Below are positions 1 through 9,172 of a stretch of 64,000 bases of DNA, piece by piece. This DNA comes from Methylobacterium sp. WSM2598 (GTDB taxonomy: Bacteria; Pseudomonadota; Alphaproteobacteria; Rhizobiales; Beijerinckiaceae), in the NCBI RefSeq assembly GCF_000379105.1, contig NZ_KB900609.1, forward strand, positions 6,326,500-6,390,499, read 5' to 3'. Every line of letters starts with the position of its first letter. The stretch's first letter is position 1. The translations under genes and the position numbers were made by a program. A model generated the notes under the pieces. That model saw only the letters and a program-made list of their open reading frames with translations. It made no database searches and was not told the origin of the DNA.

Positions 1-151
1 GGATGTTGAGCAGGTAGCCGTTGACCGGGTTCGTCACCGCGAGGACGACGATCCCGGCCGCCAGGGCGGCGTAGAGCAGCGAGCCGAGGGGCAGCCGCCG
101 GGCGGGAGCGGCGGGGGCGACGTCCGCCCGGGGAAGGGGAGAGCCGGTCAT
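1..151 (-). CDS. livM: Branched-chain amino acid ABC transporter permease LivM, N-terminal part only
   Basis: The gene runs off the left edge, and only about 50 N-terminal residues are visible. They read as a polar Pro/Arg/Ala-rich leader followed by the start of a hydrophobic first membrane segment (around LLYAALAAGIVVLAV) and an NPVNGYLLNI stretch typical of LivM-type permeases. The ATG at 151-149 overlaps the livH stop as ATGA, so the two permeases are translationally coupled, the usual livH-livM order. In the family LivM pairs with LivH to form the inner-membrane channel. The call rests on position and the short N-terminus. Confidence 0.8.
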   Translation of the reverse strand, partial: MTGSPLPRADVAPAAPARRLPLGSLLYAALAAGIVVLAVTNPVNGYLLNI

Positions 152-1023
152 GCCTTCTCCGCGATGCGTTCGCCGAACAGCCCCTGGGGCCGCAGGATCA
201 GGAAGGCCACGAGGACGATGAAGGCGAAGGCGTCCTTGTAGGGCACCGAGATGTAGGCCGCCCCGAAGGTCTCGATGATGCCGAGCGCCAGCCCGCCGAT
301 GATCGCCCCCGTGACGTCGCCGAAGCCGCCGATGATGGTGGCCGCGAAGGCCTTCAGGGCGATCGTCGCCCCCATCTGGATCGACACGAACAGCACCGGC
401 GCCACCAGGATGCCGGCGATGCCGCCCAGCACCGCGCTGTACACGAAGGTCAGCATGATCATCCCGGCCACCGGGATGCCCAGCAGCGCCGCCATCTCCT
501 TGTCCTGGGAGGTGGCCTGCAGCTTCTTGCCGATCAGCGTGTGCTCGAAGAACCAGTACTGGAAGGCGACCAGCACCGCCGTGACCGCGATGATCAGCAG
601 GTACTGGCTGTCCAGGAAGACCGGCCCGAGCAGGATTCCCTGCGTCTCGAACACCGGGGGCAGCACCTGCGGCTGCGGCCCGTAGAGGGCGAGCGTGGTG
701 TTGGCGAGGAAGATCGAGGCGCCGATGGTCGAGATGATCACCGGCAGGTAGGAGCGGTGGCGCAGCGGGTAGTAGACGCCGAGGTTGAACAGGGCCCCGA
801 GCAGCGCCATCCCGCCGATCGCCAGCAGGAAGGACAGCCAGTAGGGCCATTCCAGGTCGACCGCGAAGACGACCATCAGGAAGGCGGCCACCATCGAGAA
901 CTCGCCCTGGGCGAAGTTCACCACGTTCGTGGCACGGAAGATCAGCACGAAGCCGAGCGCCACGAGGGCGTAGACGGCGCCGATGCCGATCCCGGTGAAG
1001 AGGAGCTGGAGGACGAGGTCCAT
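148..1023 (-). CDS. livH: Branched-chain amino acid ABC transporter permease LivH
   Basis: 291 aa, the normal length for LivH. It opens with a membrane segment (LLFTGIGIGAVYALVALGF) followed by the family signature RATNVVNFAQGEF at about residues 30-42. The rest is a chain of roughly eight hydrophobic helices, with the conserved AFAATIIGGFGDVTGAIIGG stretch near residue 228 that contacts the ATPase. It forms half of the inner-membrane pore of a HAAT-family importer for branched-chain amino acids or related amides and acids. The binding protein gene lies 60 nt upstream, and livM overlaps its stop by 4 nt. No livG/livF ATPase genes are visible; they probably lie beyond the left edge. The true substrate cannot be told from the permease. 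Confidence 0.93.
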   Translation of the reverse strand: MDLVLQLLFTGIGIGAVYALVALGFVLIFRATNVVNFAQGEFSMVAAFLMVVFAVDLEWPYWLSFLLAIGGMALLGALFNLGVYYPLRHRSYLPVIISTIGASIFLANTTLALYGPQPQVLPPVFETQGILLGPVFLDSQYLLIIAVTAVLVAFQYWFFEHTLIGKKLQATSQDKEMAALLGIPVAGMIMLTFVYSAVLGGIAGILVAPVLFVSIQMGATIALKAFAATIIGGFGDVTGAIIGGLALGIIETFGAAYISVPYKDAFAFIVLVAFLILRPQGLFGERIAEKA

Positions 1024-1083
1024 GCGATCCGCCCGGGCCGGCGAGGGGGGGAGGCCCGTCCGGGGACGGGCCGGCGGAGGCGG

Positions 1084-2247
1084 TCAGCCCTGGTTGAAGT
1101 CGATCCGCTTGTCGAAGACGATCGACCCCTTGTCGTTCTTGACGACGTTGTAGCCGTGCAGGCCGTCGCCGTTCTTGTCGAAATTGTAGGTGCCCTCGGC
1201 CCCCTCGTGGCCGCGGATGGAGAGGAGCGCCTCGCGGATCGCCTGCGGGTCGGTCTTCCCGGCCTTGTTGATGGCCATGGCCAGCACCGTCACGGCGTCG
1301 TAGGTCCAGGAGGATTGGTTGTCGGGCGCGATCTTGGTGACCGCCCGGTAGGCCTTGCCGAAGGCCCGCGCCGCCTCGCTCGATTCCTCGGCGTAGTCCG
1401 CCACCCCGTAGGTGCCGAACAGCGAGGGGCCGGCGAGCTTCAGCGCCGTCACGTTGACGATCGAGGGCGAGCCGACCCAGGGCACGGTGACCCCGAGCTG
1501 GCGCAACTGCCGGGCGAAGATGCCGAGGTCGTTCTCGAAGGTGAAGTAGGAGCCGATCACCTCGGCCCCCGACTGGCGGATCGCCAGCACGACCGGCGTG
1601 AAGTCCTGGCTCTGGTTCGAGTAGCCCTGGTCGAGGGCCACCGTCGCGCCCGCCTTGGCCAGCGCCTCGGTGAGCGCCTTGGCGCCGCTGGTGCCGAACG
1701 CGTCCGTGGAGTGGATCACCGCCCACTTCTTCTTGGAGAGGGTGTTGACGCCGAAATCGGCGATCACCCGGGCCGAGTAGCTGTCGTTCGGCCGGAAGCG
1801 GAACAGCCAGGGATTGCCCATCTGGGTCAGCACCGGGTCGGTGCCGCCGAAGCAGACCGGCTTGCCGGTCTTGAGGATGTCGGGCGCCATGGCGTGGTTC
1901 TGGGTCGAGCGGATCGAGCCCAGGAACCCGACGAGGTCGCTCTGCGAGGCGAGCTTGGAGAAGGCCAGGACCGCGCCCGGGTTGGTGGTCTGGTCGTCCT
2001 CGGTGACGATCTCCAGCGGCTTGCCGAGCACGCCGCCGGCCTTGTTCACCGCCTCCAGCGCGATCTTGGCGCCGTTGAGCGCGAAGCGCCCGGCATCCGC
2101 GCCCGGCCCCGTCACCGGCAGCACCATGCCGATGCGCGTCGTCGCGCCGGCACCCTGCGCGCAGGCCGAGCGGATCACGCCGGGGAACGCTGCTCCGACC
2201 GCCGCGGATGCGGCGCCGCCCAGGAAAACGCGACGCGTCGTCCTCAT
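1084..2247 (-). CDS. LivK-like periplasmic substrate-binding protein with Tat signal
   Basis: 387 aa. The start at 2247 is chosen because a strong ribosome site (GGAGGAAG) sits 5 nt upstream and the protein then begins with a twin-arginine leader, MRTTRRVFLGG, ending in an AlaXAla-type site near ACAQ. The frame stays open upstream to 2448, but that stretch has no export signal and looks like spurious read-through. The mature part has the Peripla_BP_6 pattern: IGMVLPVTGPGADAG, then ALEAVNKAGGVLGKPLEIV, then VVLAIRQSGAEVI. It is the ligand-binding component for the downstream livH-livM genes. This family also binds urea, short amides and aromatic acids, so the ligand is open. It is divergent from the Ldh2-family dehydrogenase. 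Confidence 0.92.
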   Translation of the reverse strand: MRTTRRVFLGGAASAAVGAAFPGVIRSACAQGAGATTRIGMVLPVTGPGADAGRFALNGAKIALEAVNKAGGVLGKPLEIVTEDDQTTNPGAVLAFSKLASQSDLVGFLGSIRSTQNHAMAPDILKTGKPVCFGGTDPVLTQMGNPWLFRFRPNDSYSARVIADFGVNTLSKKKWAVIHSTDAFGTSGAKALTEALAKAGATVALDQGYSNQSQDFTPVVLAIRQSGAEVIGSYFTFENDLGIFARQLRQLGVTVPWVGSPSIVNVTALKLAGPSLFGTYGVADYAEESSEAARAFGKAYRAVTKIAPDNQSSWTYDAVTVLAMAINKAGKTDPQAIREALLSIRGHEGAEGTYNFDKNGDGLHGYNVVKNDKGSIVFDKRIDFNQG

Positions 2248-2491
2248 GAGGTCTTCCTCCCAATGCTCCGGTCTCGAGGCCCGGTTGTGGGTGCGGAGTG
2301 GACACCGGCAGCGCTGCCATGTCCAGCCCCGGAGCCGGGACGCGCGGCGAATGCTGTGCGGTGAGGGGGAAGCGGGCGGCAGGTCGGGGCGCCCGGCATC
2401 GCCGGATTCCGCAAAAATCCCGCCGCGGCTTGGATCCCCCCTCGCCATTCGCTATTCGCCATCCGCCAAGAAGAGTTTCCGGGAGGATCCC

Positions 2492-3568
2492 ATGCGCATC
2501 GCCGCCGCCGGCCTGACCGCCTTCGTCCGCGACATCTTCATCGGGGAGGGCTGCGCGCCGGAGGAGGCGGAGCGGATCGGGCGCTACCTCGTCGCCGCGA
2601 ACCTCACGGGCCATGACAGCCACGGGGTGATTCGCGTGCCCCGCTACGTCGCGTGGTTGCGCGAGGGCGAGGTCGTGGCCGGCCGGACCCCGGAGGTGGT
2701 GAGCGACACTCCGGCCTTCGCGCTGATCGACGCGCATTACGGCTTCGGCCAGACCGCCGGTCCCTTCGCGACGGACCTCGGCATCGCCCGGGCCCGGGCG
2801 AACGGGGTCGCCATCGTGGCCCTGCGCCATGCCGGGCATCTCGGGCGGATCGGCGAGTGGGCCGAGCAGGCGGCGGCGGCGGGCCTCGTCTCGGTGCATT
2901 TCGTCAACGTGGCGGGCAGCCTGCTCGTCGCCCCGTTCGGCTCGGTCGACCGGCGCTACTCGACCGCCCCCTTCGCGGCGGGGTTCCCGGTCGCCGGGGG
3001 CGAGCCGATCATCCTCGACTTCGCGACCTCGGCGGTGGCCGAGGGCAAGGTGCTGGTGGCCTCGCAGGGGGGCAAGCCCCTGCCCGAGGGCGTGCTGATC
3101 GAGCCGGACGGGCGCCCGAGCCAGGACCCGCGCACGCTCTTCGGCCCCTACGACGGCACGGCGGAGCGCGACAACCGGCGCGGGGCGGGGGCGATCCGGG
3201 CCTTCGGCGAGCACAAGGGCTCCGGCCTCGCGCTGATGTGCGAATTGCTGGCCGGGGCGCTCACCGGCTCGGGCACGGCCGGCCCCGGCCCGAAGCGCTT
3301 CTGCAACGGCATGCTGTCGATCTACATGACGCCGGAGGCCTTCGGCTCGGCGGACGCGGTCGCGACCGAGACCCGCACCTATCTCGACTTCTTCAAGAGC
3401 GCCCGCCCGGCCGCGCAGGGGGGCGAGGTGCTGCTCCCCGGCGAGCCCGAGCGCCGCACGCGGGCGCAGCGCCTCGCCGAGGGCGTGCCGCTGCCCGACC
3501 CGGTCTGGGCGACGCTCCTCGAGGCCGGCCGGCCGCACGGGCTCGACGGAGAGACGTATCGCGGCTGA
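2492..3568 (+). CDS. Ldh2/malate-lactate-ureidoglycolate dehydrogenase family oxidoreductase
   Basis: 358 aa, typical for the family. The start is taken at 2492, behind GGGAGG, because the protein then opens with the usual helical N-terminus (FVRDIFIGEGCAPEEAERI). The family hallmark GHDSHGV is at residues 40-46 and its His is the catalytic residue in characterised members. GHLGRIGEWAEQAA (near 114) and FGEHKGSGLALMCELLAGAL (near 243) belong to the NAD(P)-binding and dimer regions. Members reduce or oxidise 2-hydroxy/2-keto acids (malate, sulfolactate, ureidoglycolate, delta-1-piperideine carboxylate). Divergent transcription from the LivK-like gene suggests shared regulation around an imported organic acid or amide. 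The substrate is unknown. Confidence 0.9.
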   Translation: MRIAAAGLTAFVRDIFIGEGCAPEEAERIGRYLVAANLTGHDSHGVIRVPRYVAWLREGEVVAGRTPEVVSDTPAFALIDAHYGFGQTAGPFATDLGIARARANGVAIVALRHAGHLGRIGEWAEQAAAAGLVSVHFVNVAGSLLVAPFGSVDRRYSTAPFAAGFPVAGGEPIILDFATSAVAEGKVLVASQGGKPLPEGVLIEPDGRPSQDPRTLFGPYDGTAERDNRRGAGAIRAFGEHKGSGLALMCELLAGALTGSGTAGPGPKRFCNGMLSIYMTPEAFGSADAVATETRTYLDFFKSARPAAQGGEVLLPGEPERRTRAQRLAEGVPLPDPVWATLLEAGRPHGLDGETYRG

Positions 3569-3591
3569 GCGGCCGCCTCCCGCGGCGCTCC

Positions 3592-3624
3592 CCCCGCCGC
3601 GGCCCTCCCGCCGCCGCGGCGGGG
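3592..3624. terminator. Strong hairpin after the Ldh2-family gene
   Basis: A 12-bp perfect stem (CCCCGCCGCGGC at 3592-3603, complement at 3613-3624) encloses a 9-nt loop, 24 nt after the stop. There is no T tract, so it is a GC-rich terminator-like structure, not a textbook intrinsic terminator. Confidence 0.4.
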
Positions 3625-3657
3625 GCCGCAGGCGGACCGTCGCGGGAATCGGCCAGG

Positions 3658-4557
3658 ATGGGCCCGATGACGGACCCGAACGGGCCGGCGCCCCTCCGGG
3701 GCCGGCTCTGCAGGAGATGGCCCTTGCTGCGTCGATGCCTCCGCGCCCGCCCCGGAGCCCTTCCGGGGGCCCTTCTGGTCGCCCTTCTGCCGGCCCTGCC
3801 GGTCCTCGCGCAGCAGGAGCCGGCGCGGACCGACCGGCGCGTGCCGCTCGAACCCGCCGCCTGGCCCTTCACCGCCATCGGGCGCGTCAACGTCGTCACC
3901 GGGCCGGCCCATCACGGCCATTGCACCGGCACCCTGGTGGCGCCCCGGCTCGTCCTCACCGCCGCCCATTGCCTGTTCGACGACCGGATCGGCGGCTACG
4001 TGAAGCCGCACCAGGTCCACTTCGTGGCGGGCCAGGCCCGCGACCGCTTCGGCGGGCACGCGGTGGCCCAGGATCTGCGGATCGCCCCCGGCCTCGCCCT
4101 GGAGCGGGCGACCCGGCCCGGTCCCCGCCCGATCACCCAGGAGATGATCCGGCACGATTGGGCCGTCATCACCCTCAGGGAGGCGCTCGACGGCGTGAAG
4201 CCGGTGCCCTGGCGCCTCCTGCCGGGGGCCGACCTGCCCGGGAGCCGGCAGGGGGCCGTGGTCGCGGTGGCGGGCTACGCCTTCGACCGCCCCTACCTGC
4301 CGGTGATCCACCGCGGCTGCTCGGCGCGGATCGACGTGCCGGCCCCCGGGCAACTGACCGACCTGTGCGATTCCGGCTCGGGCGAATCCGGCGCCCCCGT
4401 CCTCCTCCTGGAGCCGGACGGGACGGCCGCCCTGGTCGGCATCCACACCGCCGTGGGCGGGGGCGAGCGGGTCGGCAACGCCGTCCGGGCCCATCTCGGC
4501 TTCGGCGTCGCCGCGGCCGCCTTCGCGCCGGTGCTCGACGAGATGGCCCGGCGCTGA
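3658..4557 (+). CDS. Exported trypsin-like serine protease
   Basis: 299 aa from ATG 3658 (a second ATG at 3667 is equally possible). The N-terminus has an Arg-rich stretch then a hydrophobic core and a plausible signal-peptidase site (LLPALPVLAQQ). The mature part has the S1 chymotrypsin-fold triad: His in LVLTAAHC, Asp in HDWAVITL, and Ser in GSGESGAPVLLL, a variant of the usual GDSGGP. VGIHTAV near the end matches the substrate-binding strand. It should be a periplasmic or secreted endopeptidase of the V8/glutamyl-endopeptidase-like bacterial group. The variant serine motif with the triad kept is common in that group. No clear ribosome site is seen, so the start is uncertain. Confidence 0.82.
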   Translation: MGPMTDPNGPAPLRGRLCRRWPLLRRCLRARPGALPGALLVALLPALPVLAQQEPARTDRRVPLEPAAWPFTAIGRVNVVTGPAHHGHCTGTLVAPRLVLTAAHCLFDDRIGGYVKPHQVHFVAGQARDRFGGHAVAQDLRIAPGLALERATRPGPRPITQEMIRHDWAVITLREALDGVKPVPWRLLPGADLPGSRQGAVVAVAGYAFDRPYLPVIHRGCSARIDVPAPGQLTDLCDSGSGESGAPVLLLEPDGTAALVGIHTAVGGGERVGNAVRAHLGFGVAAAAFAPVLDEMARR

Positions 4558-4613
4558 CGCGGTCGCAGCGCGGCGCGGCGGCCCTATCTGGTCGGGACAG
4601 CGCCTGCCCCCGG

Positions 4614-6080
4614 ATGCCGATGACCACGCACGCAGCGACACGATCCGCGCCGTCCCGCGACCGCGAGATCATCGAGACCGACGTCTCCGCCCGGCTCGAC
4701 CGGCTGCCCTGGGGCCGGTTCCACACCCTGGTGGTGCTGGCCCTCGGCATCACCTGGATCCTCGACGGGCTGGAGGTGACGCTCGCGGGCGCGCTCGCCG
4801 GGGCCCTGCGCGACAGCCCGACCCTGCGCTTCAGCAATGCGGAGATCGGGCTCGCCACGTCGAGCTACCTCGCCGGCGCCGTGCTGGGGGCGGTGGGGTT
4901 CGGCTGGCTCACCGACCGGCTCGGGCGCAAGAAACTGTTCTTCGTCACGCTCGCGGTCTACCTCGCGGCCACCGCCGCCACCGGCTTCTCCTGGGACCTC
5001 TGGAGCTTCTGCCTGTTCCGGTTCCTCACGGGGGCCGGGATCGGCGGCGAGTACACGGCGATCAACTCGACCATCCAGGAACTGATCCCGGCCCGCGCCC
5101 GCGGCTGGACCGACCTCGTCATCAACGGCTCGTTCTGGCTCGGCGCCGTGCTGGGGGCGGGGGCCTCCCTGATCGTGCTCGATCCCTCCCTGTTCGGCCC
5201 CGATCACGGCTGGCGGGCGGCCTTCCTGCTCGGCGCGGCGCTCGGCCTCGTCATCCTGCTCCTGCGCACCTGGATCCCCGAGAGCCCGCGCTGGCTGATG
5301 ACCCATGGCCGCGCCGCCGAGGCCGAGGCCGTGGTGGCCGGGATCGAGGCGCGGTTCCGCGCCGAGGGGCACGTTCTGAGCGAGGGGCCGTTCCGGACGG
5401 CGCGCCTGCGCCAGCGCCGGCACACGCCGCTCTCCGAGGTCTTCCGGACGCTCGCCCGCTATCGCCGGCGCGCGGGGGTCGGGCTCGCCCTGATGTCCGC
5501 CCAGGCCTTCTTCTACAACGCGATCTTCTTCACCTACGGGTTGATCCTGATCGACTTCTACAAGGTGCCGGCCGGGGCGGTCGGCTGGTACATCCTGCCC
5601 TTCGCGGCCGGCAACTTCTTCGGGCCGGTGGTGCTCGGGCGGCTGTTCGACACGCTCGGCCGCAAGCCGATGATCGCGGCGACCTACGGGATCTCGGGGG
5701 TGCTGCTCGCCCTGAGCGGGGTGCTGTTCCAGCAGGAGGCGCTGACCGCGACCACGCTCACGCTGAGCTGGATGACCGTGTTCTTCTTCGCCTCGGCGGC
5801 GGCGAGCTCGGCCTACCTGACCGTCAGCGAGGTGTTTCCCCTGGAGATCCGGGCGCTCGCCATCGCGGTGTTCTACGCCATCGGCACCGGGATCGGGGCG
5901 GCGGGGCCGGCCCTGTTCGGGGTGCTGATCGAGGGGCAGTCCCGGTCGGCGATCCTCGGCGGCTACCTCGCGGCCTCCGCCCTGATGATCGCGGCCGGGA
6001 TCGTCGCGGGGATCTGGGGCGTCGCGGCGGAGCGGCGCTCGCTAGAGGAGGTCGCGACCCCGCTCGCCGCGGCGGAGTAG
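4614..6080 (+). CDS. MFS transporter, metabolite:H+ symporter type
   Basis: 488 aa with about twelve hydrophobic segments. The loop 2-3 signature GWLTDRLGRKKLF lies near residue 103 and the mid-protein PESPRWLMT motif near 222, as in the sugar/metabolite porter and aromatic-acid:H+ symporter branches. RLFDTLGRKP in the second half repeats the loop signature. The start at 4614 is followed by a second in-frame ATG at 4620, and neither has a strong ribosome site. It would import or export a small organic solute across the inner membrane; the sequence does not identify which. It follows the protease gene by 56 nt in the same direction. Confidence 0.88.
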   Translation: MPMTTHAATRSAPSRDREIIETDVSARLDRLPWGRFHTLVVLALGITWILDGLEVTLAGALAGALRDSPTLRFSNAEIGLATSSYLAGAVLGAVGFGWLTDRLGRKKLFFVTLAVYLAATAATGFSWDLWSFCLFRFLTGAGIGGEYTAINSTIQELIPARARGWTDLVINGSFWLGAVLGAGASLIVLDPSLFGPDHGWRAAFLLGAALGLVILLLRTWIPESPRWLMTHGRAAEAEAVVAGIEARFRAEGHVLSEGPFRTARLRQRRHTPLSEVFRTLARYRRRAGVGLALMSAQAFFYNAIFFTYGLILIDFYKVPAGAVGWYILPFAAGNFFGPVVLGRLFDTLGRKPMIAATYGISGVLLALSGVLFQQEALTATTLTLSWMTVFFFASAAASSAYLTVSEVFPLEIRALAIAVFYAIGTGIGAAGPALFGVLIEGQSRSAILGGYLAASALMIAAGIVAGIWGVAAERRSLEEVATPLAAAE

Positions 6081-6086
6081 GGCCGC

Positions 6087-7166
6087 TCAGCGCAGGAGCG
6101 CCCGCATCCCCTCCCAAATCTCGGCCACGACCCGGCCGGCGGGCTCGGCCCGCGCGAAGCCGGCCGCCTGCCCGGCCCAGGCCTGCATCCGCGCGAGGTC
6201 GCCCTCCCGGGTCGCGGCCTCGCGCATGGCCTGGGTGAGGGCGCGCTGCACCGGGTAGGGCGCGGGCGCCGGCGCGTCGGGGGCGGTCGCGGCCGCCACG
6301 TAGGCGGTGGCGAGGCTGCGCCCGGCCCGGCCGCTGAAGACCCGGGCCACGCGCGTGTCCTCCGGCCGCGCCCGCGCGAGCCCCTCGGCCCAGGCGGGGC
6401 TGAGCCTCGCCTCCGGGGAGCGCAGGAAGCCGGTGCCGATCTGGACGGCGCTCGCCCCGAGGAGGAGCGCGGCCGCGGCGCCCCGCGCCTCCGCGATGCC
6501 GCCGGTGGCGACGACCGGGATCCGCACCGCGTCGGCCACCGCCGGCACCAGCGCCATCGTGCCGACCATCCCGGCCTCGGCGCTCCCCGCCTCGAAGCAG
6601 CCGCGATGCCCGCCGGCCTCGGCGCCCTGGACCACCACCGCGTCGGCGCCGGCCGCCTCGGCCGCGAGGGCCTCGGCCACGGTCGAGACGTTCGCCCACC
6701 AGGCGATGCCCCGGTGCTTCAGGCGCGCCACGAATTCGGGCGGGTAGAGGCCCATCACCGAGGAGACGATGGGCGGCGCGGCCTCCAGGAACGCCTCGCA
6801 CTGGGCGGCGAAGTCGGGGGGCGCCGCGTCGCCCGCCTCCGGCGGCACGGCGGGGCCGAAACCGCCGAGGAAGCCGCGCAGGCGCGCCTCGTGCTCCGGG
6901 TCGCGGCGGGGCGGCGGGTCGGGGATCCAGAGGTTGAGCTGGAACGGCCCGCGGGTGCCCGCCCGCACCTCCGCCGCCCAGGCCAGGATGGCGGCCGGCG
7001 GCATCAGCAGGGCGCCGCAGGCGCCGAGCCCGCCCGCCTCCGCCACGGCGATCGACAGGGAGGGCGGGCAGGCGCCGGCCATCGGCGCCAGCAGGATCGG
7101 CAGGCGCAGGCCGTAGCGGGCGCAGAAATCCTGCGCGCGGGCGAGGGCGGGGTGGGGCGCGGACAT
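6087..7166 (-). CDS. NAD(P)H-dependent flavin oxidoreductase, nitronate monooxygenase (COG2070) family
   Basis: 359 aa from ATG 7166. The open frame continues upstream through the 18-bp repeats at 7200-7259, but homologous sequence begins at RYGLRLPILLAPMAGACPPSL, the usual FMN-binding TIM-barrel opening. Family marks are GGLGACGALLMPP, VVVQGAEAGGHRGCFE (phosphate/FMN loop containing the conserved His), and VPVVATGGIAEARGAAAALLLGASAVQIGTGFL. Members oxidise alkyl nitronates with O2 or reduce quinones; class II-like members often have unknown substrates. It converges on the MFS gene with 6 nt between stops. Confidence 0.88.
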   Translation of the reverse strand: MSAPHPALARAQDFCARYGLRLPILLAPMAGACPPSLSIAVAEAGGLGACGALLMPPAAILAWAAEVRAGTRGPFQLNLWIPDPPPRRDPEHEARLRGFLGGFGPAVPPEAGDAAPPDFAAQCEAFLEAAPPIVSSVMGLYPPEFVARLKHRGIAWWANVSTVAEALAAEAAGADAVVVQGAEAGGHRGCFEAGSAEAGMVGTMALVPAVADAVRIPVVATGGIAEARGAAAALLLGASAVQIGTGFLRSPEARLSPAWAEGLARARPEDTRVARVFSGRAGRSLATAYVAAATAPDAPAPAPYPVQRALTQAMREAATREGDLARMQAWAGQAAGFARAEPAGRVVAEIWEGMRALLR

Positions 7167-7199
7167 GCCGGCAGTGAAGCGCCGCCGCGGCCGGGCCGC

Positions 7200-7259
7200 A
7201 AGTGGGTGCGGGACGACAAGTGCAAGTGGGTGCGGGACGACAAGTGGGTGCGGGGCGAG
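7200..7259. repeat. Three 18-bp direct repeats
   Basis: Units AAGTGGGTGCGGGACGAC lie at 7200-7217 and 7224-7241 (identical), with a third copy at 7242-7259 differing at two positions. They sit 34 nt upstream of the flavoprotein gene start. Confidence 0.8.
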
Positions 7260-7521
7260 AAGCCCGGTCCGGCGGATTGACTTCGCACCCGCACAACGCC
7301 ATATCGGGGCTGCAGCGTCAGCGGCCGTTCCGGCCCGCCTGAGAGGGCTGCGTGACGGATTGGCCCGCATTCGCGCGGCAGGCCCGGCCCTCTCGTCGAT
7401 CGCTTGACCCTCCGGGCGGCTCCATCACGCGGGCTTCCCACCCCAGACCGAAGGATCGCGATCGCGGTGCCGCGCGCACCCGCCTGGGCGATCCCGCTGC
7501 TTCCCGAAAGCGTGTTTCACC

Positions 7522-9021
7522 TTGACTCAATTCGTTGATTTCGGCCTCGCGGCGCCCATCCTGAAGGCGCTCGCCGAGACCGGCTACGTCACGCCGACCC
7601 CGATCCAGGCCCAGGCCGTGCCGCAGGCGATGGCGGGCCGCGACCTCTGCGGCATCGCCCAGACCGGCACCGGCAAGACCGCCGCCTTCGCGCTCCCGAT
7701 CCTGCACCGGCTCGCCAGCGAGACGCCGCAGCGCCGCGCGCCCCGCCGCGGCTGCCGCGTCCTCGTGCTCTCGCCGACCCGGGAGCTCGCCAGCCAGATC
7801 GCCGAGAGCTTCGGCGATTACGGCAAGTTCCTGCCCTTCTCGACCACGGTCGTGTTCGGCGGCGTCACCATCGGCCGCCAGGAGCGGGCGCTGGCGAACG
7901 GCGTCGACATCCTGGTCGCGACCCCGGGCCGGCTCCTCGACTTGATCGACCGCCGCTCGCTCAGCCTCGACGCCGTCGAGTACCTCGTCCTCGACGAGGC
8001 CGACCAGATGCTCGATCTGGGCTTCATCCACGCGCTGAAGCGCATCGTCACCCTGCTGCCGAAGGCGCGCCAGAGCCTGTTCTTCTCGGCCACCATGCCG
8101 AGGAATATCGCCACGCTGGCGGCCCAGTACCTGCGCGACCCGGTGCAGGTGGCGGTGACCCCGGTCGCCACCACGGCCGAGCGCGTGGAGCAGCGGGTCG
8201 TCCACGTCCCCACCGGCGCCAAGCAGGCGCTGCTGGCCACGATCCTGCGCGACGCGTCGATCGACCGCGTGCTGGTCTTCACCCGCACCAAGCACGGCGC
8301 CGACCGCGTCGTGCGCGGCCTGGAGAAGGCCGGCATCGGCTCGGCGGCGATCCACGGCAACAAGTCCCAGCCCCAGCGCGAGCGGGCGCTGGCGGCCTTC
8401 CGGGCCGGAATCTGCCGGGTGCTCGTCGCCACCGACATCGCGGCCCGCGGCATCGACGTCGAGGGCGTCAGCCACGTGGTGAATTTCGACCTGCCGAACG
8501 TGCCGGAAGCCTATGTCCACCGGATCGGCCGCACGGCCCGCGCCGGGGCGGACGGGCTCGCCATCTCGTTCTGCAACGACGAGGAGCGCGCCTATCTGCG
8601 CGACATCGAGCGCCTGACCCGCCAGAAGGTGCCCGAGATGGCGATCCCGGAGGGCTTCGTGCCCCCGAGCCGCCAGGAGGCCGCGGTGGCCGAGGCCGAG
8701 GCCGAGCGCGACCGGCGCCAGCCCGGGCCGCGGGGCCAGCGTCCCGGCCGGCCCCAGGGCGGCCGCCCGCCGCAGACGCAGGGCGGACGCCCGGCGGAGG
8801 CGCGGCCGCGCCCCGCGCGCCAGGGCCAGGACGGGCGTCCCGCCCGCGCGAACCAGGACGGGCGTCCCGCCCGGCAGGGTCAGGATGCGCGCCCGGCGCA
8901 TCACCGCGCCGAGGGCCCGAACCACCGGCAGGGGCAGCCGCAGCGCCGCGACCACGCCCGCCCGGCCCAGGGCGGCCAGGACGGCCGCTCGATCGGCTGG
9001 CTCGACCGCGCGCCGCGCTGA
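7522..9021 (+). CDS. DEAD-box ATP-dependent RNA helicase
   Basis: 499 aa with a TTG start, chosen because the conserved N-terminus (TQFVDFGLAAPILKAL) begins exactly there and no other in-frame start lies nearby. Motifs in order are the Q motif TPTPIQAQAV, Walker A AQTGTGKT, PTRELASQI, TPGRLLD, DEAD at residues 158-161, SAT in FFSATMP, then ATDIAARGIDVEGV and HRIGRTARAG in the second RecA domain. After about residue 385 comes a long basic tail of repeated QGGRP/GQDGRPAR units, a disordered RNA-binding extension of the RhlE type. It would remodel RNA in ribosome assembly or decay. The TTG start may lower expression. Confidence 0.94.
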   Translation: MTQFVDFGLAAPILKALAETGYVTPTPIQAQAVPQAMAGRDLCGIAQTGTGKTAAFALPILHRLASETPQRRAPRRGCRVLVLSPTRELASQIAESFGDYGKFLPFSTTVVFGGVTIGRQERALANGVDILVATPGRLLDLIDRRSLSLDAVEYLVLDEADQMLDLGFIHALKRIVTLLPKARQSLFFSATMPRNIATLAAQYLRDPVQVAVTPVATTAERVEQRVVHVPTGAKQALLATILRDASIDRVLVFTRTKHGADRVVRGLEKAGIGSAAIHGNKSQPQRERALAAFRAGICRVLVATDIAARGIDVEGVSHVVNFDLPNVPEAYVHRIGRTARAGADGLAISFCNDEERAYLRDIERLTRQKVPEMAIPEGFVPPSRQEAAVAEAEAERDRRQPGPRGQRPGRPQGGRPPQTQGGRPAEARPRPARQGQDGRPARANQDGRPARQGQDARPAHHRAEGPNHRQGQPQRRDHARPAQGGQDGRSIGWLDRAPR

Positions 9022-9068
9022 AATCTCCGGAACCGCCGGGCCGTCCCGGCCCGCCGCGCGCGTCGCAG

Positions 9069-9110
9069 CCCGCGCTCTTGGCGGCCCGCGCTCTTGGCGG
9101 CCCGCGCTCA
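9069..9110. repeat. 16-bp tandem repeat, 2.6 copies
   Basis: CCCGCGCTCTTGGCGG occurs at 9069-9084 and 9085-9100, followed by a partial copy at 9101-9110 that runs into the hairpin described at 9099-9127. Confidence 0.7.
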
Positions 9111-9127
9111 CCGGCTGAGCGCGGGCC
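9099..9127. terminator. Hairpin between the convergent helicase and tricorn genes
   Basis: A 12-bp perfect stem (GGCCCGCGCTCA / TGAGCGCGGGCC) with a 5-nt loop sits between two convergent stops (9021 and 9173), so it could end transcription from both sides. There is no T tract. Confidence 0.45.
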
Positions 9128-9172
9128 GTTCGCGCATGAGGGGGCCGACGATCCGGCGCTCGCCGCGCCCAG

